Assembly (NCBI GenBank): GCA_025355875.1
Contig: JANXYV010000036.1
Span: 1 to 40,877, forward strand
DNA length: 40,877 nt
Direction of reading: 5' to 3'
From: Prolixibacteraceae bacterium
GTDB taxonomy: Bacteria; Bacteroidota; Bacteroidia; Bacteroidales; Prolixibacteraceae
Shown: piece after piece, positions 23,841 to 32,551 of the stretch
How positions within the stretch are numbered: position 1 is the stretch's first letter
Layout: each line of letters begins with the position of its first letter
Program-made: the position numbers and the translations under genes
Notes under the pieces: generated by a model
The model's input: the letters and a program-made list of their open reading frames with translations, nothing else
The model's database searches: none
What the model was told of the DNA's origin: nothing

Positions 23841-26800
23841 ATGTCCCTCTTCAAACTCATACTGAAATCTGCCTGGAACTTCCGGAAACTCAATCTGACG
23901 ATAATCCTCGGGATTGCTTTAAGCACGGCCATTTTGGTGGGTGCGCTCATCATTGGCGATTCGGTGAAATACAGTTTGCAACAAATCACGGTTCAGCGGT
24001 TGGGGAAGACTTCGCAGGTAATCACGGCTGGAGAACGCTTGTTTGGACAAAAATTGGCAACAGAATTAGTAGAAAAAACCGGTACAGAAACCGCTGCTTT
24101 GCTTCGTTGCAATGGTTTTGGAGTGATCGGTGGAGGTAAACTTCGAATCAATCAGTTGGCTGTTTGGGGCGTCGATGCCACGATCGGAAATTTCGCCAGT
24201 TATCCGGAATTGTTTCAACTGCAAAACAATGAGGTGGCGATTAATGAGAATCTGGCTTCACTTTCAGGATTAAAAATTGGCGACGAATTTTTGCTTCGGG
24301 TAAACAAACTGAATACCTTTCCGGCTAATACGCCTTTCGTTTCCGAGAAAGAAGCGACGGTTTCTTTTCGGGTAAGAGTTTTACGAATCCTCAAACCTGA
24401 TGAACTGGGAAATTTCAATCTGAAAAACATACAATCCGCACCGCGCAATGTTTTCATGAATCTCGACTGGCTGAACCGGCAGATGGGACTTCAGCAAAAA
24501 GCCAATGTGTTACTGGTTGCCGAAGGTGTTTCGGACGCCGAATTAATCAAAAACCTTCAAAAATGCTGGAAACTGGAGGATCTGAACCTAAAACTGAGGG
24601 AAAATCAGGAATTAAATTATACCGAATTGATTTCGGATCGCGTGTTTGTTGAACCGGCAGTTGCACAATTTTGCCTGAATAAAATGCCCGGATCACAGGC
24701 TGTTTTCAGCTATTTCATTAATCAGTTTACTCTGAATGGAAGGCAAACTCCCTATTCGTTTGTTTCGTCCGATCCAACGCTTTCAAGCAATCAAATTTCA
24801 GTCAGCAAATGGCTGGCCGAGGATTTGAAGACAAAACCAGGCGACGCAATTAAACTTTCATATTTCGAAGTTGGACCGCTTCGAAGGTTGGTACTGAAGG
24901 ACACTACATTTGTGGTCAGTCAGGTTTTTGAACAAACCGGGAAAAACGCCGATCAGAACCTGATGCCGGTTATTCCGGGGCTATCGGATGTGGGCAATTG
25001 CCGCGACTGGAAAACCGGAGTGCCGGTCGATTTAATGAAAATTCGCCCACAAGATGAAGCCTATTGGAAAGCCTTTAAAGGAACTCCGAAAGCCTTTGTT
25101 TCGCTCGAAACAGCCCAAAAACTTTGGAAAAACCGCTTTGGACAATCGACTGCGATTCGCGTGGAAGGTCTGAAAAAAGCTGAACTCGAAAAACAATTGC
25201 TGGCCGGACTGACTCCTTCCCAGATGGGCTTCGATGTCAAAAATGTCAAAACCGATGGACTGGCAGCAGCAAGCAACGGAACCGATTTTGGCGGTCTGTT
25301 TATCGGACTCAGTTTTTTTGTGCTGTTTGCCGCGGTGCTGCTGGTTTTTCTGTTGTTCAAATTGTATCTCGGGTTTCGCAAATCGGAAATCGGCACCATT
25401 TCGGCGTTAGGTTTTTCATTTCGAACCATCCGCAAATTGTTTTTGACTGAAGCTTCGGTTTTTGTCGGGTTGGGCATTTTGCTTGGAATTCCATTCAGCA
25501 TCTTTTACAATCGCCTGATTTTAATAGCAATCAACACGATTTGGGTCGATATCGTCCGCACATCGATCGTAAATATTCACATCCGACCGGTTTCGCTGAT
25601 TACCGGTAGCGTGGCTATTGCCGTAATTTCCCTGGCTGCGATCGGATTTATCCTGAATCGTTTCCTGAAAAATGAAGCGATTGCCCTGCAGAGAAAATCC
25701 GACCTGAAAAAAGTCAGGCATAGACGATGGTCGCTGGGCATCGGCCTTTTCCTGATTACTTTTTCCTTTTTCCTTCTGTTCTCAATGGGCTTCCGGAGCG
25801 GTGAAATAAATCCTGAAATGTTCTTCATCAGCGGTTTTGGTTTGTTGCCGGGATTGATCCTGATTTTCGACTTTTGGATGCACCGGTTGGCAATTCAGGA
25901 AAAAACCTTGGACTTTTCGCTGCGCACCTTTCTCCTGAAACGGATTGCCGGAGAACGACGCCGCAATGTGATGATCGTAAGCTTTCTGTCAGTAGGTGTT
26001 TTTATGGTCGTTTCCACCGGATTGAACCGCAAAGATTTGACTGCTCATGCCGATTTGCCTTCCTCCGGAACGGGAGGATACGACTATTTTGTGGAAACGA
26101 CCATGCCGGTGCTTTTCGATGCCGGCACCTCAAAAGGCAAAGACGAGCTGAACCTGCCTGCCGGAGCGGAGATGGTGCAGTTTCAGTCGCAGCCCGGCGA
26201 CGATGCCAGTTGCCTGAACCTGAACAAGGTTTCGCGACCACGTTTGATTGCCTGCAATCCGGCTGCTTTCGATCGGCGCGGTGCTTTTACTTTTGCTACC
26301 CGAACAGACGATCTGGATGCTCAGCATCCCTGGCTGACGCTGAACAAAACGTTGGCCGATGATGTGATTCCGGCGTTTGCCGACCAAACGGTGATTCAAT
26401 GGGGACTGATGAAAAACATTGGCGATACGCTGATGTACAAAACCGAAGACGGCAAGGATTTGAAGCTGAAACTGGTTGGCGGACTGGACAATTCGGTCTT
26501 TCAGGGCAATGTGCTGATTGCTGAAAGTCATTTCAACCGGGCATTTCCATCGGTAAGCGGTTCAAATATTTTCCTGATTGATGCGCCTGACAAATCCATT
26601 ACTACCGAAGATTTGCAAACCGGCATGCGTATTTACGGTCCCGAAATCAGTAGAACAACCGACCGTTTACTATCGTTTTACACCATCGAAAATACGTACC
26701 TGAATATCTTCCTGATGCTGGGTGCGCTGGGACTTTTGATTGGTACCCTCGGGCTCGGAATCCTGATTTTCCGGATCACTTTTGAGCAGATTCCTGAATA

Positions 26801-27074
26801 TGCTTTGCTACTGTCGCTGGGCTTTTCCAAATCCATTATTCAGCGAATGGTGATAAATGAAAAGCTTTTCCTGATGTTCGTTTCCGTCCTCACCGGCCTG
26901 ATCCCGGCTGTTTTGATCGCCTTACCTTCTTTGATTTCTTCGCTTTATGCGAACCTGTGGATTTGGCTTCCTGCCATTTCGGTGCTGATAATTTTAAGCG
27001 GCGCTATTTTTAGTTTTGTTGCGATCCGGATGGCTTTCCGGCAAAATTTGGTGAAGGCGCTGAGGAATGAATAG
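23841..27074 (+). CDS. large ABC transporter permease, FtsX/MacB-like
   Basis: The 1077-residue inner-membrane protein has one N-terminal helix (about 20-42: LTIILGIALSTAILVGALIIG) and a large periplasmic MacB_PCD-type domain (about 45-480). A first FtsX core has helices near 485-510, 535-560 and 590-615, with more helices at 640-690. A second periplasmic domain and a C-terminal three-helix core (about 955-1070) follow, ending in KALRNE. This two-core layout matches large Bacteroidota FtsX-like permeases and LolCE-type duplications in one chain. It should work as a dimer or pseudo-dimer with the ATPase at 22534. Substrate is unknown; lipoprotein, peptide or envelope-stress roles are all possible. 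A hairpin terminator follows. Confidence 0.88.
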   Translation: MSLFKLILKSAWNFRKLNLTIILGIALSTAILVGALIIGDSVKYSLQQITVQRLGKTSQVITAGERLFGQKLATELVEKTGTETAALLRCNGFGVIGGGKLRINQLAVWGVDATIGNFASYPELFQLQNNEVAINENLASLSGLKIGDEFLLRVNKLNTFPANTPFVSEKEATVSFRVRVLRILKPDELGNFNLKNIQSAPRNVFMNLDWLNRQMGLQQKANVLLVAEGVSDAELIKNLQKCWKLEDLNLKLRENQELNYTELISDRVFVEPAVAQFCLNKMPGSQAVFSYFINQFTLNGRQTPYSFVSSDPTLSSNQISVSKWLAEDLKTKPGDAIKLSYFEVGPLRRLVLKDTTFVVSQVFEQTGKNADQNLMPVIPGLSDVGNCRDWKTGVPVDLMKIRPQDEAYWKAFKGTPKAFVSLETAQKLWKNRFGQSTAIRVEGLKKAELEKQLLAGLTPSQMGFDVKNVKTDGLAAASNGTDFGGLFIGLSFFVLFAAVLLVFLLFKLYLGFRKSEIGTISALGFSFRTIRKLFLTEASVFVGLGILLGIPFSIFYNRLILIAINTIWVDIVRTSIVNIHIRPVSLITGSVAIAVISLAAIGFILNRFLKNEAIALQRKSDLKKVRHRRWSLGIGLFLITFSFFLLFSMGFRSGEINPEMFFISGFGLLPGLILIFDFWMHRLAIQEKTLDFSLRTFLLKRIAGERRRNVMIVSFLSVGVFMVVSTGLNRKDLTAHADLPSSGTGGYDYFVETTMPVLFDAGTSKGKDELNLPAGAEMVQFQSQPGDDASCLNLNKVSRPRLIACNPAAFDRRGAFTFATRTDDLDAQHPWLTLNKTLADDVIPAFADQTVIQWGLMKNIGDTLMYKTEDGKDLKLKLVGGLDNSVFQGNVLIAESHFNRAFPSVSGSNIFLIDAPDKSITTEDLQTGMRIYGPEISRTTDRLLSFYTIENTYLNIFLMLGALGLLIGTLGLGILIFRITFEQIPEYALLLSLGFSKSIIQRMVINEKLFLMFVSVLTGLIPAVLIALPSLISSLYANLWIWLPAISVLIILSGAIFSFVAIRMAFRQNLVKALRNE

Positions 27075-27090
27075 GTTATAAACCTGAGTC

Positions 27091-27127
27091 AGGGCTTCAC
27101 TTGGAGTGAAACCCTAACTTATTTTTA
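27091..27127 (+). terminator. hairpin terminator after the ABC permease
   Basis: AGGGCTTCACT and AGTGAAACCCT pair with one mismatch over a TGG loop (27091-27115), followed by a T-rich tract ending TATTTTT. It would stop the plus-strand transcript just before the minus-strand toxin gene. Confidence 0.55.
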
Positions 27128-27224
27128 AATTGTCAACTTTAATTCTGTGTTGTCGTTTGTTACTGAAAGCACTCAAATGGGTAAAAGACTATTTTGGGGA
27201 AACTATGCAGTTTGCAATTAGCTT

Positions 27225-27680
27225 TTATTCGTCGGCTTCTTTCAAGGCCAGTAACTCAATTTCAGCCGATAAGCGAAAGTCAGTTTGTTTGATTTTTTGG
27301 AGAAGAGGTTTGATCGATGGAATTTTACCGGTAAGTTTTGCTTTGATGATTACTCCAATTGTTCCGGTAAAAGAAATACCAAGTTGTTCTGCAATCTTTC
27401 GGGCTTTGTAATCATCAAGGATGATTGTGCTGTTGGGTATTTCAAGAGCCAACGCAATTGCACTTGATTCGCCTTTGTCAATTTGCATTTCCAAGATTTG
27501 TTGCCTGTACTTATCGGTGACCTCAATGATTTCAACCCATTCAGGAAGCGCTTCGCCATATTCCCCTGCGATATCCGGAGTTGTAATAATTTGTCCGTAA
27601 ACTTTGTGCAAAAGTTCAAGTTCTCCGATGTTTGTCAGAATAATGAGGCAACTGGTATCAGAAATAATAGTTTTAAGCAT
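27225..27680 (-). CDS. PIN-domain (DUF3368) toxin-like nuclease
   Basis: The 151-residue protein has a PIN-like fold. Asp8 is in IISDTSCLI; GEYGEALP follows; an acidic cluster is at Asp68/Glu71 (DKGESSAIALALE); and Asp89/Asp90 lie in IILDDYKAR. The end has the DUF3368 pattern TGTIGVIIKAK. Such proteins pair with UPF0175 antitoxins and are presumed RNases. I start at ATG 27680, which overlaps the antitoxin's last codons by 8 bases; a longer in-frame version would lie inside the antitoxin gene. Acidic residues look intact, so the toxin may be active. Confidence 0.9.
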   Translation of the reverse strand: MLKTIISDTSCLIILTNIGELELLHKVYGQIITTPDIAGEYGEALPEWVEIIEVTDKYRQQILEMQIDKGESSAIALALEIPNSTIILDDYKARKIAEQLGISFTGTIGVIIKAKLTGKIPSIKPLLQKIKQTDFRLSAEIELLALKEADE

Positions 27681-27900
27681 TTGCAACGTCGCTTGATAAG
27701 TCTGATGCCGGAAAATTAAATATGGAGACATTATAACTTCCCATTAATTCGGCAAAGGTTCTTTTCGTAAGGCCTGCAACTTCAGCTGCCTGCCCAAGAG
27801 AAAGCTTGCCCTGTTCGTATAACCGGGTAGCAACAAGCATTGCAAGACCTCTATTGTCAACGTCCAAACTATCTGGCACTTTGAGCGTGAGTGTTTTCAT
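27673..27900 (-). CDS. UPF0175 antitoxin-like protein
   Basis: The 75-residue protein follows the UPF0175 pattern: MKTLTLKVPDSLD, LAMLVATRLYEQGKLSLGQAAEVAGLTKRTFAELMG with a helix-turn-helix, and a short tail that would contact the toxin. It is the upstream partner of the DUF3368 toxin, overlapping it by 8 bases. The arrangement of antitoxin first, then PIN toxin is the usual one. It likely represses its own promoter, where TAACTTTG sits directly before the ATG. Confidence 0.9.
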   Translation of the reverse strand: MKTLTLKVPDSLDVDNRGLAMLVATRLYEQGKLSLGQAAEVAGLTKRTFAELMGSYNVSIFNFPASDLSSDVANA

Positions 27901-27904
27901 GATT

Positions 27905-27912
27905 CAAAGTTA
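27905..27912 (-). promoter_or_regulatory. candidate -7 box for the toxin-antitoxin pair
   Basis: Read on the minus strand this is TAACTTTG, matching TAnnTTTG, with its last base four bases before the ATG at 27900. If used, the transcript would begin at or next to the start codon. No clear -33 TTTG is seen. Confidence 0.4.
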
Positions 27913-27972
27913 CGAAAAATCCGATGTTTAATGCGTCTAAAATCTCCGAAAGATTTGTAGGGTGGGTATAAG

Positions 27973-28005
27973 ACTGATCCGATGAACTCCAGTCATCGGA
28001 TCAGT
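27973..28005. other. 13-bp perfect-stem hairpin
   Basis: ACTGATCCGATGA (27973-27985) pairs perfectly with TCATCGGATCAGT (27993-28005) over a 7-base loop. It lies downstream of the minus-strand lectin-like gene. There is no T-run on either strand, so it may be a terminator of the T-poor kind or an operator for the toxin-antitoxin genes. Confidence 0.45.
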
Positions 28006-28060
28006 TGCCAAAGACGAACCAAATATCTCGTCTCCAGCTCAAATTAGACGTTAGTTTTTC

Positions 28061-28867
28061 TTATTTCACTTTTCCGGCAGCATTCTCCAAAACCACATTG
28101 GAAAGGACTGCAGTGGTTGTTTGATCGGGAATGTGTGAACATAAACCAATACCGACATAGAAAGGCTTTTTCATATTCAATTTCAGCGCTTCGCCATACT
28201 GTTTCATCGGTTCTCCATTCATGCTCAGGAAAATGGCAAAGGCATCTCCTCGTTTTTCAATGCCCAGACGAAGAGCACTCCGTTTGTCTACACGCATTTC
28301 CTTCATCTCTGCGTTTTTTTCAGGCCGGTAAGCCAGGTGAATCAGGCCACCGCCATGTATTCCAACCATAGCTTCTTTGGAATCATCTTCAAGGTTTTGG
28401 CGGATAACAAGCACCACTTTTCGGTCATCGTAGCCTTCCTTGTCCGGAAAGTTGACATCAGCTGCCAACGATACATCGCCTGACATTTTCTTCCAGATAT
28501 AACGAAATTCATCGCGGGTGTACCAAATGTTGTACCCGGCTGAGGTGATCGTGTATTGGTTGGTTTTTTCATTGTAGCTGGATGAACCGTGTACCAAAGC
28601 CGCTCCAACATCGCTCTGGCCATCAAAAATGCCAATTTTTGAGTTGTCAGTTTTGGTAGCGCGGTGAAAATCAACAGGAGGTGGAACCTGCTTGTGAGTG
28701 GCAGATCCTGGTAGTGCCCATTCGGGAACTGTTACTTTCTCTGTTCCTTTCTGGGCAGAGGAAATGTACGATGTGGCACATAAGATGAGGGCAGTCAGCA
28801 GCAAGGCAAGTATACTCCGATACAAACTCACATTCGTTTTGGTGGTTGCATTAAACAGGCTTTTCAT
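28061..28867 (-). CDS. secreted lectin-like (DUF1349/concanavalin A-like) protein
   Basis: The 268-residue protein has an N-terminal signal peptide (hydrophobic segment about 18-38, cleavage near SSAQ). A beta-sandwich resembling DUF1349 or LamG-like laminin/glucanase folds follows: TITSAGYNIWYTRDEFRYIWKK, then VNFPDKEGYDDRKVVLVIRQNLEDDSKEA, GLIHLAYR, and YVGIGLCSHIPDQT. Proteins like this often accompany secreted carbohydrate-active enzymes in Bacteroidota, and a GH3 gene lies just upstream on the same strand, although a terminator separates the two. No catalytic residues can be claimed. The assignment is to fold, not function. Confidence 0.6.
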   Translation of the reverse strand: MKSLFNATTKTNVSLYRSILALLLTALILCATSYISSAQKGTEKVTVPEWALPGSATHKQVPPPVDFHRATKTDNSKIGIFDGQSDVGAALVHGSSSYNEKTNQYTITSAGYNIWYTRDEFRYIWKKMSGDVSLAADVNFPDKEGYDDRKVVLVIRQNLEDDSKEAMVGIHGGGLIHLAYRPEKNAEMKEMRVDKRSALRLGIEKRGDAFAIFLSMNGEPMKQYGEALKLNMKKPFYVGIGLCSHIPDQTTTAVLSNVVLENAAGKVK

Positions 28868-28965
28868 GGCAGTTGTTTGTTAAGGTTATGATGAGAAAAC
28901 TGGTTTAAAAGTAATGGATTTTCAGGAAATACCTGAGAATGGCCGAAAAATCCGGAAGACCACAC

Positions 28966-29003
28966 AAAAAAAATCCCCTCCGGAAACCTGTTCCGAAGGG
29001 GAT
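28966..29003 (-). terminator. intrinsic terminator of the GH3 gene
   Basis: On the minus strand ATCCCCTTCGGAA and TTCCGGAGGGGAT form a stem with one G-T wobble over a CAGGT loop, followed by eight T. It begins 27 bases after the GH3 stop and is the strongest minus-strand terminator in the window. Confidence 0.85.
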
Positions 29004-29029
29004 CTACCATTTAATTAAACCTAAACCAA

Positions 29030-31660
29030 CTATTTTATTTCAAGCATTTTTCCTTTTACATTGATTCTTCCCGTCAGGACTTCGGTCGTCTGAGCATCGG
29101 CTGCGCCGGTAAATCCAGGCTGTTTTCCACCAACTGAAACGGTAAAATATCCAGGTTCGACGACCAGTTTATTTTTATCATTGATCATCGAAAGCTGTCG
29201 TGGCTCTAGCGAAAACTCAACGGTTTTGGATTCGCCTTTCTTCAGCGAAATCCGTTTAAATCCTTCCAGCGAGCGGATCGGACGCGGTGTCGATGCTTTT
29301 TCATCGGTCAGGTAGAGCTGAACCACCTCATCGCCATCACGGTCGCCCGAATTGGTCGCTTTCACCGAAATTTTTATATTTTCCCCTATTTTGGCTTCCT
29401 TCTGTAGATTCAAATCGGAATAGGTGAACCGCGTGTAGCTCAGCCCAAATCCGAACGGATAAAGCGGTGTCTGCCTGAAATACCTGTAAGTGCGTCCTTC
29501 CATATCATAGTTTTCAAAAGCTGGCAGCTGATCAACCGATTTATAATAAGTAACCGGCAAACGTCCGGCTGGATTGTAATCGCCAAATAATACATCAGCC
29601 ACGGCATTTCCGCCTTCCTGACCCGGATATCCGGCGGTTATAATGGCATCCATATTTTCAGCAGCATAATTGATGGAAAGCGCACTTCCATTAATCAGTA
29701 CCAAAACAATAGGTTTTCCGGTTGCTTTCATGGCTTCCATCAGGTCGCTCTGCGTTTTTGGAAGGTTCAGGTGAGTACGGTCGCCTCCTTTGAACCCGTC
29801 GACCTGAATCGGCATCTCCTCCCCTTCTAGACGCTGGTTCAATCCTAAAACCAAAACCACCACATCCGATTTTTTGGCTGCTTCCACTGCCTCAGCCAGC
29901 ATGTTTGGCTGCGGAGTTGCCCACAATAACTTTGCATCGCCATCACCATGAAAATTGGCGTAATCGAAAACGAGTTTATACCGTTTTCCTGCTTCCAATT
30001 TCATTTTTTTCGAATCGTGAAAGGCACTGTGTTCATTGTTTCCTCCAAGGATTTCTTTTCCTTCATAGAAAATCCTGAAGGATGGCATGCTCCATCCACC
30101 GATTTCATAGTCACCGGTTTGAGGCACTTTCAGGTAAGTAGTCCAACGGACCCCAAAATTATCGACCGGCATCCTTGGATCGGGCGAACCAGATTCCCAG
30201 TAAAAATCAATATTATCATCAATCCGGGTGAACAATGGTTTTCCTTCCAGCTTGTTATTCGCGAAGTATTCACCGAAAACGCCTTGCTTTCCATCTTCGG
30301 TCTCCAGATAAATGGAAGGGATTGGCACCAGTTTTGAAATTCCATTGGCCAGTTCGCTTCCCTGTGCATAAATCACCTCGGTTTGCGGAACTACTTTGTT
30401 CCGGATTCCCTGAAGCACGGTCACCGGATGCGAAGGAATTCCATTGTAATTGCCCCAGAGCGATTCAACTTCGTCGGCATTCGGTCCAACCACGGCAATG
30501 CGGGTCAGGTTTTTCTTCAGCGGCAATTCGTTATGGGCGTTTTTCAGCAGCACGATACTTTTTGCCGCCGCAACACGGGCCAGGTAATCGTGTGCAGGGT
30601 TGTCGTTTACAGAGAAAGGTATTTGTGCATACGGTACTTTTTCGTCCGGATCGAACATTCCTAATTTGAATCGTGCAGTCATTAACCGGCCCACACAAAG
30701 ATCCAGGTCTTTTTCAGTGACCAGTCCGCGTTTTACCGCTTCGGGTAAGGCTTTGTACGAATCGCCGCACTCCAGATCGGTTCCTTGTTTCACAGCCATT
30801 GCAGCCGCTTCGGCTTCGTCTTTGGCGACTTTGTGAGTTTGCCAGATGTCAGCAATCGCCCAGCAATCGCTAACCACATAACCTTTAAAACCCCACTCAT
30901 TGCGAAGTATTCCTGAAAGTTCGGTACTGGCGTTGCAAGCCTGACCATGCAAGCGGTTGTAGGCTCCCATGACAGAATAAACACCGCCATCGACTACCAG
31001 CGTTCGGAATGCGGGCAAATACGTTTCGCGCAAATCGCGTTCGCTGACCCTGGCATCAAATACATGACGCGAAGGCTCAGGTCCTGAATGAACGGCATAA
31101 TGTTTGGCTGTTGCCACCACTTTAAGGTAATTCGGATCGTCGCCCTGCAAACCTTTCACAAACTGAACACCCATTTGTCCGGTCAGGAAAGGATCTTCAC
31201 CATAGGTTTCATGACCACGTCCCCATCTGGGATCCCTGAAAATATTGATGTTGGGCGACCAAAACGTCAAACCCTGATAAATCTGACGCTGTCCGCGACG
31301 GACAAATTCGTGATGTTTGGCGCGTGCTTCGTCCGAAATAACCGAGGCAACTTCATGCACCAGCTCGGTATCCCACGAAGCGGCAATCGAGATGGATTGA
31401 GGAAAAACGGTAGCATATCCTGCACGGGCCACACCGTGCAAACATTCGTTCCACCAGTTGTACTCCGGAATCCCAAGCCGCACGATGGCCGGCGCCTGGT
31501 ATCGCATTTGTTCGATTTTCTCCTGAATGGTCATTTCAGAAAGCAGGCTTTCGACGCGTTCCTGAGTAGAAAGGTTGGTGTTTTGAAATTGGAATTTTAC
31601 CTGTGAAATGCCAAAAAGCGGGCACAAAAGCAAGATTAAGAAATACAGTTTATTTTTCAT
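29030..31660 (-). CDS. secreted GH3 beta-glycosidase with PA14 domain
   Basis: The 876-residue protein has a signal peptide ending at FGISQ. The GH3 N-terminal barrel holds FSPNINIFRDPRWGRGHETYGEDP-type sequence, the KHY motif (186-188) and catalytic Asp265 in YVVSDCW. The GH3 C-terminal domain is split by a PA14 domain (about 440-590; GVFGEYFANNKLEG), and a fibronectin-III-like end closes it (RPIRSLEGFKRISLKKGE). PA14-GH3 enzymes hydrolyse beta-glucosides or beta-xylosides and related plant-polysaccharide oligosaccharides. Substrate is not readable. It has its own promoter and terminator, so it is a single-gene unit, probably periplasmic. Confidence 0.93.
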   Translation of the reverse strand: MKNKLYFLILLLCPLFGISQVKFQFQNTNLSTQERVESLLSEMTIQEKIEQMRYQAPAIVRLGIPEYNWWNECLHGVARAGYATVFPQSISIAASWDTELVHEVASVISDEARAKHHEFVRRGQRQIYQGLTFWSPNINIFRDPRWGRGHETYGEDPFLTGQMGVQFVKGLQGDDPNYLKVVATAKHYAVHSGPEPSRHVFDARVSERDLRETYLPAFRTLVVDGGVYSVMGAYNRLHGQACNASTELSGILRNEWGFKGYVVSDCWAIADIWQTHKVAKDEAEAAAMAVKQGTDLECGDSYKALPEAVKRGLVTEKDLDLCVGRLMTARFKLGMFDPDEKVPYAQIPFSVNDNPAHDYLARVAAAKSIVLLKNAHNELPLKKNLTRIAVVGPNADEVESLWGNYNGIPSHPVTVLQGIRNKVVPQTEVIYAQGSELANGISKLVPIPSIYLETEDGKQGVFGEYFANNKLEGKPLFTRIDDNIDFYWESGSPDPRMPVDNFGVRWTTYLKVPQTGDYEIGGWSMPSFRIFYEGKEILGGNNEHSAFHDSKKMKLEAGKRYKLVFDYANFHGDGDAKLLWATPQPNMLAEAVEAAKKSDVVVLVLGLNQRLEGEEMPIQVDGFKGGDRTHLNLPKTQSDLMEAMKATGKPIVLVLINGSALSINYAAENMDAIITAGYPGQEGGNAVADVLFGDYNPAGRLPVTYYKSVDQLPAFENYDMEGRTYRYFRQTPLYPFGFGLSYTRFTYSDLNLQKEAKIGENIKISVKATNSGDRDGDEVVQLYLTDEKASTPRPIRSLEGFKRISLKKGESKTVEFSLEPRQLSMINDKNKLVVEPGYFTVSVGGKQPGFTGAADAQTTEVLTGRINVKGKMLEIK

Positions 31661-31700
31661 ATTACGATTAATTGAAGTTATTCTGGTCTGGTCTGGTCTG

Positions 31701-31730
31701 CAAAATTAGAAAAGGAAGCTGAATTTCAAA
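31701..31730 (-). promoter_or_regulatory. Bacteroidota-type promoter for the GH3 gene
   Basis: On the minus strand the -33 element TTTG (31727-31730) and the -7 element TAATTTTG (31701-31708) are separated by 18 bases, close to the consensus spacing. Three tandem copies of CAGAC follow in the leader. The start codon is 40 bases downstream of the -7 box. Confidence 0.75.
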
Positions 31731-31762
31731 ATAAATGATTCAGTCAAATCATGATTTATTTT
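31728..31762. terminator. AT-rich inverted repeat, possible end of the glycerol operon
   Basis: AAAATAAAT (31728-31736) pairs with ATTTATTTT (31754-31762) across 17 bases. It lies between the glpF stop and the GH3 promoter and overlaps the -33 element, so it could end glp transcripts or act as an operator. AT-rich stems are weak terminators. Confidence 0.35.
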
Positions 31763-31808
31763 GTAATCCAACCCAATTACTGACCAGTTGTTTCCGGATA
31801 GATTACTA

Positions 31809-32546
31809 TTAAATGACCAACAAATACAGCAGAGCAGCCACCACCGCTCCGATAATCGGGCCAACCACCGGAATCCATGCATAGCCCCAATCACTGGTAC
31901 CTTTGGATTTTATTGGAACAAGGGAATGAATAATCCGTGGTCCCAGATCACGAACTGGATTGATCGCATAACCCGTCAGTCCGCCCAAACTCATGCCTAT
32001 AGAAACAACCAGCAAAGCGACCGGAAGCGCTCCTACCGAGCCCAATCCGATTTTCACATCGCCAATGCCTTGAGATTTAAATTCAGGACCAGCGATGAAT
32101 AACACAACGATTATCAGGACAAAAGTTCCGACCACTTCACTTAATAAATTACGAGGTGTATTTTTGATTGCCGGCGATGTGCAAAATGTTCCTTTTATGG
32201 ATCCCGGTTCCTCTGTCCGGTTATAATGATCGGCATACAAAAGCCAGGTTAAAAATGCTCCTGACATTGCGCCCAGGAATTGGGCGAGAACGTACATAGG
32301 TGCATCAGACCATGCAAATTTTCCGGCAACAGCCAGACCGATGGTTACTGCAGGATTTAAATGCGCGCCGCTCGACGGTCCTGCCACAATAACGCCAAGA
32401 AAAACACCCAAACCCCATCCCAAAGTGATAAGTACCCAGTCGGCGCCTCTTGCAAAGGTTTCCTTCAACAAACTATTGGCACAAACTCCGGTTCCCATCA
32501 GGATGAGGATTAAAGTACCCAGATATTCTGCAACTATAGGATTCAT
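31809..32546 (-). CDS. glpF: glycerol facilitator (MIP family)
   Basis: The 245-residue inner-membrane channel has six predicted helices and both pore loops: NPA at 64-66 (GAHLNPAVTIG) and NPVRD at 196-200 (GYAINPVRDLGPR). Asp200 after the second loop's Arg marks aquaglyceroporins rather than water-only aquaporins. The second loop reads NPV instead of NPA, a change seen in some bacterial glycerol channels. It lies 5 bases after glpD in the glpK-glpD-glpF order, so it is the third gene of a glycerol-use operon. Confidence 0.92.
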   Translation of the reverse strand: MNPIVAEYLGTLILILMGTGVCANSLLKETFARGADWVLITLGWGLGVFLGVIVAGPSSGAHLNPAVTIGLAVAGKFAWSDAPMYVLAQFLGAMSGAFLTWLLYADHYNRTEEPGSIKGTFCTSPAIKNTPRNLLSEVVGTFVLIIVVLFIAGPEFKSQGIGDVKIGLGSVGALPVALLVVSIGMSLGGLTGYAINPVRDLGPRIIHSLVPIKSKGTSDWGYAWIPVVGPIIGAVVAALLYLLVI

Positions 32547-32551
32547 AGATT

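Noticed and set aside
25874-26362. 162-codon open frame inside the ABC permease gene
   Set aside because: It overlaps a continuous membrane protein frame and is Cys/Arg-rich in the way shadow frames are in this GC range.
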